Shown in pieces: positions 1 to 7,740 of a DNA stretch of 64,000 nt; within the stretch, counting starts at the first letter, position 1, and the number at the start of each line of letters is the position of its first letter. The stretch covers positions 868,001 to 932,000 of the forward strand of contig NZ_CP011545.1 in assembly GCF_001021045.1 (NCBI RefSeq), given 5' to 3'. This stretch comes from Corynebacterium testudinoris (lineage in GTDB: Bacteria; Actinomycetota; Actinomycetes; Mycobacteriales; Mycobacteriaceae). Below the pieces are notes generated by a model. That model had not been told where the DNA came from. It worked only from the letters and a program-made list of their open reading frames with translations, and did no database searches. Position numbers and translations under genes: made by a program.

Positions 1-1
1 C

Positions 2-193
2 ATCATCTTCTCCATCGTCTGCATCGGCCTGGCAGCCATGAGCTTCCTTTCCGACTTCGACTCCGCTGACAAGATGATCCGCGCCGGTGCCCCCTCCAAG
101 ATGGCCTGGGGCGTCGCCCTCGGCCTGGCCGTCACCCTGGTCTGGCTCTACACCGAGATCCTGCGCCTGCTCTCGTACTTCCGAAGCAACTAG
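2..193 (+). CDS. Bax inhibitor-1/YccA family membrane protein (C-terminal part)
   Basis: Only the last 63 residues are in the window; the frame enters at base 2 and stops with TAG at 191-193. The tail has a hydrophobic helix (IIFSIVCIGLAAMSF), a polar loop with an Asp/Lys-rich stretch, a second helix rich in W and L, and the ending EILRLLSYFRSN. This helix-loop-helix with a TEILRLLSY-like end is typical of the C-terminus of YccA-type Bax-inhibitor proteins, which are multi-spanning inner-membrane proteins of poorly defined role in bacteria. The upstream part cannot be judged. A strong terminator follows directly. Confidence 0.75.
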   Translation: MIFSIVCIGLAAMSFLSDFDSADKMIRAGAPSKMAWGVALGLAVTLVWLYTEILRLLSYFRSN

Positions 194-207
194 CCAGTTT
201 CTCTCCG

Positions 208-236
208 AACCCCCTGCCTAACGGCAGGGGGTTTCG
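208..236 (+). terminator. Rho-independent terminator of the YccA-like gene
   Basis: Fifteen bases after the stop codon, AACCCCCTGCC (208-218) pairs with GGCAGGGGGTTT (223-234) around a TAAC loop, followed by a short T-rich tail. It separates the YccA-like gene from the oppositely oriented methylase-like gene. Confidence 0.85.
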
Positions 237-343
237 TTATACCTAGGCACGGGTTTGGCGGCCTGCCGTGATGTCACCACGTCAAAACGGCTCCTTTCAC
301 AGCCGGCAGAGTAGGGGAGAAGAGTCCTTTCCGGAGCGTGAAA

Positions 344-1780
344 TCACTGGAGCCAAAAAGAGGGGGAGAGGATGGTTCGCTCGTCAAGCAACTCGCAGAT
401 CGGCAAGATCACGCTGATTCCCGCCAGTTCAGGAGGTGGGGAGGCACATTCCGATAAGTTCCACCGCTGGTAGAAATCAGCCGTGTCCTGGAACAGAGAC
501 TTCTCAAAAGAATCGCTGACACCGGCGCTTGGGTGAGCGATTCCACTCAGGTCCACAAGCAGTACCTGTTGGTTCGGTGGAGCAGCGGTCTTCAACAGGG
601 CAACATCGGTGTGAGGTCGTTGGCATAGCCAGAGTGCCGTGGGGTGATGATTTACTATTTCAGGACCTGAAGGCAAATGAATGATGCACCGAAGTGCCCC
701 TGATCGGACTAAACTTCGACGAATAAACGCTTGTTCTTCGTCGACGGTGGACAGGGACTCTGGTGAGAGGACCACTGCAGCGACTCCACCAGGACGAAGG
801 TGATGGATCGCTATCTGCAGCCAGGCGAAATAAGCGGGGTTGGGGATAGCAGAACCAAACTCCCACCGAGGATCCAGCATGACGTATTCAAGTCCGGAAT
901 CCATGAAGTTTGCGGGCGGGTAGCTGATTGAGAAGTCACAGCGCAACCCGGGATGCAGCTCCCGCAGAAACCACCAACCGCCCGGACCGTTTCCATCGTC
1001 CAAGTACGGCACAAACGCGTCGTCCAGAGGGCCTATTCCAAGGTCGATGGTCGTATTGCGGACGAGTGCTTGTTCCTGTGCCTGGCGCCACCGGACACGA
1101 TCGTTTTCTTGCCCGTATAGGTCAAGTCGGCCGTTGATTCCCGCTGTGGCCTGCTGGTAGGCATCTAGCTCAAATAGTAGCTGGCCGGATCTTGTGCATG
1201 GGTCGAATACGGACCCTTGACGGGGCCGCAACAATTCCGCGATGAGCCTACGTACGGATGCAGGAGGGGGAGGGCCGAGGAAATCGGGCTGAGTGTTCTG
1301 CGTCGTTTGCTCAAGGATGAATTGGTAGAGATCAGCAATAGTCACACTTGCGTGAGGCTTCTCACCAATTCGAGAATCGGAGATCAAGGAAACCACGTCA
1401 GCTACTACTGGCGGGGGTACATCGTTCGGAAGCGGATCTTCAGAAATGGCCAGGTGGTTGGGATATGCGCGGTTCAGATGCGTGCGAATGAGAGATCGGA
1501 CCAGATGGTACTGCTCCGCAGATTCTCGGCTTTGAAGTTCATCCCACAGTGGTGGCTGCGTACGTTCCACAATTGATCGCAACGCAAGCAACGTCAATGC
1601 GGTGGAGGGAATATTCGTACTTCGAGCGCTGTGACCCAGATCAATGATGCTCTTCCACAACTCGTCCACAACGTGCGAGTGACATTGAGTTCCCGATTGC
1701 TTTTCCAACGTCGCACACCCTTCCCTGAGTATGACAGCAATGTTAAGCCAACTTGGAACCTTCGCGGCGTCGATAAGCAA
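344..1780 (-). CDS. Stand-alone N-6 adenine DNA methylase-like protein with degenerate catalytic motif
   Basis: A 478-residue protein resembling the methyltransferase domain of type I modification (HsdM-like) subunits. The SAM-binding motif I is readable as VFDPCTRSG (about 191-199) and a PGGVAAVVLSP strand follows further on. The catalytic NPPF/Y motif is replaced by YPPA (about 287-290), so the conserved Asn and aromatic residue are both missing. The N-terminal 180 residues are helical and unlike a target-recognition domain. No hsdS or hsdR is adjacent. The start is TTG at 1780, which lies in the T-run of the terminator of the lipoprotein genes; a later start is possible. Either it is an inactive homologue used for binding or signalling, or its catalysis differs. 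DNA methylation activity is doubtful. Confidence 0.7.
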   Translation of the reverse strand: MLIDAAKVPSWLNIAVILREGCATLEKQSGTQCHSHVVDELWKSIIDLGHSARSTNIPSTALTLLALRSIVERTQPPLWDELQSRESAEQYHLVRSLIRTHLNRAYPNHLAISEDPLPNDVPPPVVADVVSLISDSRIGEKPHASVTIADLYQFILEQTTQNTQPDFLGPPPPASVRRLIAELLRPRQGSVFDPCTRSGQLLFELDAYQQATAGINGRLDLYGQENDRVRWRQAQEQALVRNTTIDLGIGPLDDAFVPYLDDGNGPGGWWFLRELHPGLRCDFSISYPPANFMDSGLEYVMLDPRWEFGSAIPNPAYFAWLQIAIHHLRPGGVAAVVLSPESLSTVDEEQAFIRRSLVRSGALRCIIHLPSGPEIVNHHPTALWLCQRPHTDVALLKTAAPPNQQVLLVDLSGIAHPSAGVSDSFEKSLFQDTADFYQRWNLSECASPPPELAGISVILPICELLDERTILSPSFWLQ

Positions 1781-1808
1781 AAAAGCCTGACCGCAGTGCG
1801 GTCAGGCT
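1778..1808 (-). terminator. Rho-independent terminator of the tandem lipoprotein operon
   Basis: On the minus strand a hairpin of 11-12 base pairs (arms at 1797-1808 and 1784-1795) is followed by TTTTTT. It lies just after the stop of the 1823-2269 lipoprotein. The T-run and following bases include the proposed TTG start of the methylase-like gene. Confidence 0.85.
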
Positions 1809-1822
1809 GGGGCGAAGAAGTG

Positions 1823-2269
1823 CTAAATGACGATGGGTTCGCCGTCGACGGTGAGGGCGGTGAAGACAAGCCCGTTGACGCCCTGGATCGGGACGGAAAG
1901 CTCTACCTCAACGTCCTCGGTGGTTTCGAACGTGCCGTCGGCGCAGGTCGGATCGCAGGTGTTGGTCTCGCGGGAGGCAACGCCGGTGGCGGTCTCCGCG
2001 GTCCAAGTTTCCCAATCGATGTCGAAGAGGCGATCATTGTTGCCGGCACACGCCAAGGACAAGGTGTCGGGCTCGAAGTCGGGGGTGCCAACACAGTCGA
2101 TGACGCCGGGGAGGTTGGCAGTGTCAAAGTCGGGCCGAGCCGATGAGGTCGGGGCCTTGAACTGCGTCGCGGTGTCAACCTTGAGGTCGGAGGGGTTCTC
2201 GTTGGGCGGGGTGCAGGCCGCCAGGGCGAGGCCGAGAACTGCAGCTGTGATAGCGAGGGTGCGCTTCAT
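1823..2269 (-). CDS. Predicted lipoprotein, second of a tandem pair
   Basis: A 148-residue exported protein with a charged start (MKRT), a hydrophobic core and the lipobox LAAC (Cys about 19), so it should be lipid-anchored outside the membrane. The next 25 residues (TPPNENPSDLKVDTAT) nearly repeat those of the upstream gene 2276-2548. The rest is different: acidic, with four cysteines (VIDCVG, LACAG, NTCDPTC) that could form two disulphides. No known domain is recognised. The gap to the upstream gene is only six bases, so the two are one operon, ended by the hairpin at 1778-1808. Function unknown. Confidence 0.75.
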   Translation of the reverse strand: MKRTLAITAAVLGLALAACTPPNENPSDLKVDTATQFKAPTSSARPDFDTANLPGVIDCVGTPDFEPDTLSLACAGNNDRLFDIDWETWTAETATGVASRETNTCDPTCADGTFETTEDVEVELSVPIQGVNGLVFTALTVDGEPIVI

Positions 2270-2275
2270 GGTCTG

Positions 2276-2548
2276 CTAGCTCGCGGGGGTAGTGGTGACG
2301 GTGATTTCAGAGGCCGGCTCGTCGACGGCACTGACCTCAGGGTCGGTGGCGGGTTCCTCGATGACGTTGCCGAAGTTATCAGTTGTCACGAGGGTGGAGG
2401 ACTCGGAGGTGGGGGCCTGGAACTCAGTCGCGGTGTCTACCTTGAGGTCAGACGGCTTCTCATTCGGTGGGGTGCAGGCGGCCAGAGCGAGTGCGGCGGC
2501 AGCGGCGCCAACGATAGCGATTGCCTTGCGGCCAAAGGGGCGGGTCAT
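2276..2548 (-). CDS. Predicted small lipoprotein, first of a tandem pair
   Basis: Start chosen at ATG 2548, nine bases after GGAGG (2558-2562); an in-frame ATG at 2572 has no such site. The 90-residue product has a basic N-terminus (RPFGRK), an Ala-rich hydrophobic core, lipobox LAAC and the sequence TPPNEKPSDLKVDTAT shared with the downstream lipoprotein. Beyond that it is a Thr/Glu/Pro-rich tail with no predicted fold. The shared first half against unrelated second halves suggests partial gene duplication or exchange of the mature domain. Function unknown. Confidence 0.75.
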   Translation of the reverse strand: MTRPFGRKAIAIVGAAAAALALAACTPPNEKPSDLKVDTATEFQAPTSESSTLVTTDNFGNVIEEPATDPEVSAVDEPASEITVTTTPAS

Positions 2549-2587
2549 GATGGAAATCCTCCGAGTGTTCACGATTTTTATCTGAGA

Positions 2588-3106
2588 CTACTTGGTCACG
2601 CGCGGCGTGGCAGCAAGTTGAGAATCATAGGGTGCAGCGGACTCCAAGGTCACAGTGATGACGGTGCCGTTGGGGGAGGTGTACTCGCGGGTCTCGCCTT
2701 CCTGGGCTCCCAGCAGGGCAGCGCCCAGCGGGGACTGCTCGGAGTAGGTCTCCAGGTCCTTGTTGTCCGAAGCGGCGGCGCGGGTACCGATGAGGAAGGT
2801 TTCCTTATCGTCTTCGTTGCCGTTGTAGTAGACGTGAACGACGGAGCCGACGAGGGCCACGCCTTCGACGACGTTGCCGCGGTCGGTGGTGGAGTTGGCC
2901 AGGATCTCGGAGATCTGCTTGATGCGGGCCTCTTCCTGGTCCTGCATCTCGCGGGCGGCGTCGTAGCCGGCGTTCTCCTTGAGGTCGCCTTCTTCGCGGC
3001 GCTCGTTGATTTCAGCGGCGACGACCGGGCGGTGATCGATGAGTCCTTGAAGCTCGAGCTCCAGCTTCGCCTTGGTCTCCGGAGTGATGTACTGCTTATC
3101 TGACAT
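2588..3106 (-). CDS. greA: Transcription elongation factor GreA
   Basis: The 172-residue product is a full-length GreA. It binds the secondary channel of RNA polymerase and stimulates cleavage of backtracked RNA. The N-terminal coiled coil carries the hallmark EGDLKENAGYDAAREMQ with the acidic tip (Asp/Glu) that reaches the active site, and the C-terminal FKBP-like domain is visible (QSPLGAALLG, GTVITVTLESA). It lies upstream of DUF4307 in opposite orientation to mca, the usual actinobacterial arrangement. Start ATG 3106 follows a purine-rich GGAAGGCAGG. Confidence 0.97.
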   Translation of the reverse strand: MSDKQYITPETKAKLELELQGLIDHRPVVAAEINERREEGDLKENAGYDAAREMQDQEEARIKQISEILANSTTDRGNVVEGVALVGSVVHVYYNGNEDDKETFLIGTRAAASDNKDLETYSEQSPLGAALLGAQEGETREYTSPNGTVITVTLESAAPYDSQLAATPRVTK

Positions 3107-3238
3107 GCCGTGCCTGCCTTCCCTGCGTATCCGGTGGGCAGAGGATCAATCCAGGCGGGGAGCCTGCTGCCCCCCGAACATCACCCACCGGAGTGATCAA
3201 TTCCCAGGGATTTTAACACAGGCGCCGCGGCCCCCAGA

Positions 3239-3685
3239 TCAGGCGCCGATGGACAGGTAGGAGGGAATCTCGGTGGAGCAGCCATAGACTCCGCCGGAGA
3301 CGGGAAGGTCGCGGGAGGGGATGTCGACTTCGAAGCGCTGGATTTGGTCCCCGCCGGGTTCGATGAGGAGCTCGCGGCGCCCGACTTCGGCCATGCCGTA
3401 GTTGAGGGAGGTGACGATGCAGTAGGAGGGATCATCAACGTTGTCGCGGGTGACGTCGACCCACAGGCGCATCGTCTGGTCATCGATGCGCTCGTGGGAG
3501 ATCATCTCGACGGTGACGGAACGGTCGTCGCGGTTCATGATGAAGCGGGCGAACACCAGGATGAAGGCGATGAGGACGATCACGCTGACGATGGCGATGA
3601 TTTTGCCCGACAGTCCGCTCGGTGCCTTGGGGCTTCGGGGCGAACCATAACGGGCTTCAGGCCGACCGGCAGCGGGAGTGCTCAT
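3239..3685 (-). CDS. DUF4307 family membrane-anchored protein
   Basis: 148 residues: a proline-rich cytoplasmic head (about 1-27), one transmembrane helix (about 28-47, IIAIVSVIVLIAFILVF) and an external beta-rich domain (VEMISHERIDDQ...WVDVTRDN, ending GVYGCSTEIPSYLSIG). The length, topology and position between greA and mca match the DUF4307 family of actinobacteria. Two cysteines in the outer domain (SYCIVT and YGCST) may form a disulphide. Its job is not known; the conserved link to mca hints at the envelope or thiol metabolism, which is only inference. Confidence 0.85.
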   Translation of the reverse strand: MSTPAAGRPEARYGSPRSPKAPSGLSGKIIAIVSVIVLIAFILVFARFIMNRDDRSVTVEMISHERIDDQTMRLWVDVTRDNVDDPSYCIVTSLNYGMAEVGRRELLIEPGGDQIQRFEVDIPSRDLPVSGGVYGCSTEIPSYLSIGA

Positions 3686-3826
3686 CTTTAACCTCTGAAT
3701 TCGAGTGGAACTTCTGTGGCGCTTGTCCAGCTCATCCTAACGAATGGTCGCGGAGACCAACGTAACCACTACTATGGGTGAGGTTTACTACAGGTCTGAA
3801 CACTTCTGGGAAGGAAGCGACATTCT

Positions 3827-4705
3827 GTGAGTGGTTTCCGCCTTCTGGCAATTCATGCCCACCCCGATGATGAATCATCCAAGGGTGCGGCCACCATGGC
3901 CAAGTATGCCGCTGAAGGCAATCGGGTCATGGTTCTCACCTGCACCGGCGGCGAACGCGGTGACATTCTCAACCCGGCGATGGACCGCCCGGGTGTGATG
4001 GAAAACATCGTTGGAATCCGCCGCGAGGAGATGGCCGCTGCCGCTGCTGCCCTCGGCGTGGAGCACGTGTGGCTTGGCCATGTTGATTCCGGGCTGCCCC
4101 AAGGCGATCCGCTGCCGCCGCTGCCGGAGGGCAGTTTCGGTCTGGAGGATGGCAGGGAAGTGGCGAAGGAAATGGTCGAGGTCATTCGTGATTTTCGCCC
4201 GCACGTCATCATCACCTATGACGAGAATGGCGGCTACCCGCACCCTGATCACCTCAAGGTGCACGAGGCATCGATGATTGCGTGGGAGTTGGCTGGGGAT
4301 GAGAGTTTCGCCCCGGAGCTGGGTAAGGCGTGGACGCCGCTGAAGCTGTATTACACCCATGGCTTCGTCCGACAGCGGATGCAGATGTTCCACGATCGCC
4401 TCATCGCTGAGGGCAAGACGAGCCCTTACGGCCCGATGCTGGAGCGCTGGGAGAGCAACCCGGCGGACATCATGGCTCGGGTGACCACCCAGGTCAACAG
4501 TGCGGAGTATTTCCCCAACCGGGAGAAGGCGCTCATCGCCCACGCCACCCAGATCGATCCGGCGGGTGCTTTCCTGGCCACGTCGGTGGAAACCCAGCAG
4601 CAGCTGTGGCCGACGGAGGAGTTTGAGCTCGCCAAGGTGCGCGTGCCCACGTCGCTGCCGGAGGATGATCTTTTCGCAGGTCTGGATGCCGCGGGCTATC
4701 CTTAG
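3827..4705 (+). CDS. mca: Mycothiol S-conjugate amidase Mca
   Basis: A 292-residue LmbE/PIG-L superfamily zinc amidase. Mca cuts mycothiol conjugates into a mercapturic acid, which is exported, and GlcN-inositol, which is recycled. The zinc site is readable as HPDDE (12-16) and HPDH (139-142), and the mycothiol-specific text LTCTGGERGDILNP (37-50) separates Mca from generic PIG-L proteins. GTG start 3827 is preceded by GGAAGGAAGCG, with a TACTAT -10 at about 3772. It shows that the host makes mycothiol, which supports an actinobacterial source. Confidence 0.95.
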   Translation: MSGFRLLAIHAHPDDESSKGAATMAKYAAEGNRVMVLTCTGGERGDILNPAMDRPGVMENIVGIRREEMAAAAAALGVEHVWLGHVDSGLPQGDPLPPLPEGSFGLEDGREVAKEMVEVIRDFRPHVIITYDENGGYPHPDHLKVHEASMIAWELAGDESFAPELGKAWTPLKLYYTHGFVRQRMQMFHDRLIAEGKTSPYGPMLERWESNPADIMARVTTQVNSAEYFPNREKALIAHATQIDPAGAFLATSVETQQQLWPTEEFELAKVRVPTSLPEDDLFAGLDAAGYP

Positions 4706-4736
4706 AGAAAATACCGGCGAGTAGGAAGAGTCAGCC

Positions 4737-5066
4737 GTGTCCGTTAGTTCTTTTGGCAGCCTTGTGGATCAGGTCAATGTTGTTGCCCTCCAGGCGCAGT
4801 CCGCGATGATTGTTGCCCAGCAGCAACAGGGTGGCCCGCTGGGGCCGGAGTTCGGTAAGGCCTCGCCGATTGGGTTGCCCTTGCTGGCGGTCCTCGGTGT
4901 TCTGGTCATCGGGATTGGCTGGGCTTTCCACCGCCGGTACAGCCGCTACAACCGTCGTCGGATTTTCGCTGAGCAGAATGGACTCGATGTCTTTGATGTG
5001 GAGGCCGTCGATCAGGCCATGGATGAGGCGGGTCTGCTGGATCGGCGTAAGCAGCGCTGGTTCTAA
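4737..5066 (+). CDS. Small single-pass membrane protein downstream of mca
   Basis: 109 residues, GTG start after GGAAGAG (4723-4729) and 31 bases past mca, so probably co-transcribed. A polar Gln-rich N-terminus leads into one transmembrane helix (about 46-64, GLPLLAVLGVLVIGIGWAF), then a basic patch (HRRYSRYNRRR) and an acidic helix ending in KQRWF. The basic residues after the helix place the C-terminus in the cytoplasm. Proteins of this kind are found beside mca in corynebacteria but have no known role. Confidence 0.75.
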   Translation: MSVSSFGSLVDQVNVVALQAQSAMIVAQQQQGGPLGPEFGKASPIGLPLLAVLGVLVIGIGWAFHRRYSRYNRRRIFAEQNGLDVFDVEAVDQAMDEAGLLDRRKQRWF

Positions 5067-5075
5067 CTTCTGTGC

Positions 5076-5081
5076 TATGAT
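5076..5081 (+). promoter_or_regulatory. -10 element for a leaderless aroR-aroF transcript
   Basis: TATGAT ends eight bases before the ATG at 5089. Initiation about seven bases downstream would start the RNA at or next to that ATG, giving a leaderless message for the leader peptide. No clear -35 element is seen. Confidence 0.6.
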
Positions 5082-5088
5082 CAGCGCC

Positions 5089-5172
5089 ATGTTCGTTCAG
5101 CGATTTTATTTTGGTGAGGCTTCGGCAGTGGCCGCCTCGCCATATCGCCTGCACGCTGAGCGCACACGGTAG
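5089..5172 (+). CDS. aroR: Leader peptide controlling the DAHP synthase gene
   Basis: A 27-residue open frame, MFVQRFYFGEASAV..., with F, F, Y, F in the first eight residues and a further Tyr at residue 19. It ends 31 bases before a terminator hairpin (5204-5240) that precedes aroF. A Phe/Tyr-rich short peptide before a terminator is the plan of ribosome-mediated attenuation: scarcity of Phe or Tyr would stall the ribosome and let transcription run on. A leader peptide named AroR upstream of the corresponding C. glutamicum DAHP synthase gene has been described; the match here is by position and composition. Confidence 0.8.
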   Translation: MFVQRFYFGEASAVAASPYRLHAERTR

Positions 5173-5202
5173 CGCACGCAGCAGCGAACACTAGCCGAAG
5201 CC

Positions 5203-5246
5203 AAGCAGCACCTCCCCGGACAACGGGTTGAGGGGCTGCTTTTTTG
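5203..5246 (+). terminator. Attenuator terminator before aroF
   Basis: AGCAGC (5204-5209) with the CCTCCCC that follows pairs with GAGGGGCTGCT (5230-5240), and six Ts come next. It lies between the Phe/Tyr-rich leader frame and aroF, so it is the off-state hairpin of the attenuator. An alternative upstream pairing partner was not worked out. Confidence 0.8.
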
Positions 5247-5290
5247 ATTGCTTTACCCACCACCACACCATCAAAGGACACGCGATCACC

Positions 5291-6385
5291 ATGAGCTCTC
5301 CAGTTTCCCTCCAAGATTCCCCCTCCACCTCTAACAAGCGGGTGCGGGCGTTCCACGATTTACCCAGTCCAGCTCAGGTTCAGGCTCAGCATCCGTTGAC
5401 GGAGGCTCAGCAGGCGAAGGTGGAGCAGGATCGGCAGGAGATCGCGGATATTTTCGCCGGGGACGAGGATCGTCTCGTCGTGGTCGTGGGCCCCTGTTCC
5501 ATCCACGATCCGGTCGCCGCGCTCGATTACGCTAACCGCCTCGCCCCGCTGGCTAAGCGCCTGAGCGATGACGTGAAGGTGGTCATGCGGGTCTACTTCG
5601 AGAAGCCGCGCACGACCGTCGGGTGGAAGGGGCTGATCAATGATCCGCACCTGGATGGCTCTTACGATGTCGCCGAGGGTCTCACCATTGCGCGGGAGGT
5701 CCTCACCGATGTGGTCAACCTGGACCTGCCGACGGCGTGTGAGTTCCTCGAGCCGAATTCCCCGCAGTACTACGCGGATGCCGTGGCGTGGGGTGCGATC
5801 GGGGCTCGGACAACGGAGTCGCAGGTGCACCGCCAGCTCGCGTCGGGGATGTCCATGCCGATCGGTTTCAAAAATGGCACGGACGGCAACATCCAAGTGG
5901 CTATCGACGCCGTCGCTGCCGCCTCGCAGCCGCATTTCTTCTTCGGTACCTCCGATGACGGCCACCCCGCGGTGGTCGAGACTGCGGGCAATGCCAACTG
6001 CCACGTGATTTTGCGGGGCGGGACGTCGGGGCCGAACTTTGACGCAGAGTCGGTGGGCGCGGTCGTCGATAAGCTGGGGCCGCAGGCCCGGCTCATGGTG
6101 GATGCCTCGCATGCCAACTCCGGCAAGGACCACGTGCAACAGGCGAATGTTGTGCGGGATGTGGCGGCACAGGTCGCTGCGGGCAATGGGGCGATCGCCG
6201 GGGTCATGATGGAGTCTTTCCTGGTCGCGGGCGCGCAGACGCTTGATCCGGAGAAGTTGCGGCGCAATGGCGGCGAGGGTCTGGTGTACGGGCAGTCGGT
6301 GACGGATGCGTGCATGGATTTTGATACCACCGTGGATTTGCTCGCCGAGTTGGCCGCTGCGGTTCGGGAGCGCCGACGCGCCTAG
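5291..6385 (+). CDS. aroF: Class I DAHP synthase (3-deoxy-7-phosphoheptulonate synthase)
   Basis: Joins phosphoenolpyruvate and erythrose-4-phosphate in the first shikimate step. The 364-residue length and the motifs VVVGPCSIHDP, RVYFEKPRTTVGWKG, GARTTESQ and VMMESFLVAG are those of the AroFGH type, with Cys of PCS and His of DASHAN as likely metal ligands. Start ATG 5291 (MSSPVSLQ) was chosen over an upstream frame start at 5228, which lies inside the terminator. Control is by the leader/attenuator just upstream; the N-terminal 30 residues would carry feedback binding in this family. Homologues are called aroF or aroG in different corynebacterial genomes. Confidence 0.95.
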   Translation: MSSPVSLQDSPSTSNKRVRAFHDLPSPAQVQAQHPLTEAQQAKVEQDRQEIADIFAGDEDRLVVVVGPCSIHDPVAALDYANRLAPLAKRLSDDVKVVMRVYFEKPRTTVGWKGLINDPHLDGSYDVAEGLTIAREVLTDVVNLDLPTACEFLEPNSPQYYADAVAWGAIGARTTESQVHRQLASGMSMPIGFKNGTDGNIQVAIDAVAAASQPHFFFGTSDDGHPAVVETAGNANCHVILRGGTSGPNFDAESVGAVVDKLGPQARLMVDASHANSGKDHVQQANVVRDVAAQVAAGNGAIAGVMMESFLVAGAQTLDPEKLRRNGGEGLVYGQSVTDACMDFDTTVDLLAELAAAVRERRRA

Positions 6386-6419
6386 GACGTGGCCCGAGCA
6401 CCTGGCTAGACTGAGACGC

Positions 6420-7187
6420 GTGAAACTGTCCCGCCTGCTGTACCCGCTGTATGAAGTCCGCTTGCGGCGCGAGCTGTCCGGCGCGCGCCAGCCCAAGCAC
6501 ATCGCGATCATGGCGGATGGCAACCGGCGGTGGGCGCGCGAGGCGGGGCACGCGGACGTCAGCCACGGGCATCGGGCTGGGGCGAAAAAGATCGGTGAGT
6601 TGGTGCAGTGGTCGGCCGACACGGAAGTGGAGGTCATCACCGTTTACTTGCTCTCGACGGAGAACCTGCGACGCGAGCCCGCGGAGTTGCAGTTGCTGTT
6701 CGGGATCATCGGCGATGTGGTTGATGAGCTGTCCAGCGAGGACTACACCTGCCGCGTCCGCCTCGTCGGGCACCTCGACCTCCTGCCGCTGAAGGTGGCC
6801 GATCGGCTGCGTCAGTCCGCCGAGCCGACGCTGGCGCGGGAAGGCATCACGGTCAACATCGCGGTGGGCTATGGCGGCCGCCAGGAGATCGTTGATGCGG
6901 TGCGCGAGCTCATCAAGGAGGAGGTGGAGGCGGGAACGGCCCCGGCGGAGTTGGCGGATAAGATCACCGCCGATTCATTGGCCACCCACCTCTATACCTC
7001 CGGCCAGCCCGACCCCGACCTGGTCATTCGGACGTCCGGGGAGCAGCGGCTGTCCGGGTTTTTGCTGTGGCAGGCGGCGTATTCGGAGATCTGGTTCACG
7101 GACACGTATTGGCCGGCGTTTCGTAAGGTCGATTTCCTGCGAGCGCTGCGCGAGTACTCTAAACGCTCGCGTCGTTTCGGAAAATAG
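6420..7187 (+). CDS. uppS: Short-chain Z-isoprenyl diphosphate synthase (UppS family)
   Basis: 255 residues with GTG start 6420, 34 bases after aroF. The cis-prenyltransferase signature is HIAIMADGNRRWA with catalytic Asp33, followed by HRAGAKK, the YLLSTEN strand and the C-terminal PDPDLVIRTSGEQRLSGFLLWQ and EIWFTDTYWP. In mycobacteria the copy near coaA and glyA makes omega,E,Z-farnesyl diphosphate, which a second synthase extends to decaprenyl phosphate for wall assembly. By neighbourhood this is probably the same short-chain enzyme, though chain length cannot be read from sequence alone. Confidence 0.9.
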   Translation: MKLSRLLYPLYEVRLRRELSGARQPKHIAIMADGNRRWAREAGHADVSHGHRAGAKKIGELVQWSADTEVEVITVYLLSTENLRREPAELQLLFGIIGDVVDELSSEDYTCRVRLVGHLDLLPLKVADRLRQSAEPTLAREGITVNIAVGYGGRQEIVDAVRELIKEEVEAGTAPAELADKITADSLATHLYTSGQPDPDLVIRTSGEQRLSGFLLWQAAYSEIWFTDTYWPAFRKVDFLRALREYSKRSRRFGK

Positions 7188-7206
7188 GGGCCTATACTGG
7201 GGGCCT

Positions 7207-7740
7207 GTGACTGCCACCATCGTTTATCGTTCCTCCTACGGCTCTACTCGGGACTACGCGAACGCCCTCGCCGAGCGTCTGGGCGTTGAGGCGCAGGAGC
7301 TCCCTGAGGATGAGTCGTCGCTTGTCGACGTCGCTGTGGGGGCCGCCGGCCCCCTCATCCTGTTGTCTTTTCCGCACGGTCCCAGCGTCCCCGGCCTGGG
7401 CGTTTTTGACGCCGTCGATGTGGGCGAACGACCCGCCGCTTTGTGCACCGTCGGAATGACCCTGCTGGAGGAGGCGCGCCGCAAAGACCGCAGTGCCGCC
7501 CTCCTCGGGGACAAGGCTCAGCACATCACCCGCTTCTACCTGCCCGGGCGCCTCAACTACTCCGAACTGAGCTCCAAGCATTATGCGGTGATGCGCGCGA
7601 TTGTGTCCGCGTTGAGGCTCAAGCCGCGCAAGTCCGACAACGATCGCGCCATGATCGATGGCTACGGCAAGGACGTCGACCTGGTGAATCTCGCCGAGCT
7701 GGACCCCGTGGTGGAGTGGGCGCGGGCCAACGGGGCCTAG
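7207..7740 (+). CDS. Flavodoxin-domain protein
   Basis: 177 residues with GTG start 7207, 19 bases after the prenyl synthase. The N-terminus [22 protein letters not shown] is a flavodoxin-type beta strand and FMN phosphate loop (S-Y-G-S-T), followed by strands LILLSFPHG and AALCTVGMT and the [25 protein letters not shown] segment common to actinobacterial flavodoxin-domain proteins. It probably binds FMN and works in electron transfer; the partner is unknown. Its stop codon overlaps the coaA stop from the other strand by four bases. Confidence 0.75.
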   Translation: MTATIVYRSSYGSTRDYANALAERLGVEAQELPEDESSLVDVAVGAAGPLILLSFPHGPSVPGLGVFDAVDVGERPAALCTVGMTLLEEARRKDRSAALLGDKAQHITRFYLPGRLNYSELSSKHYAVMRAIVSALRLKPRKSDNDRAMIDGYGKDVDLVNLAELDPVVEWARANGA

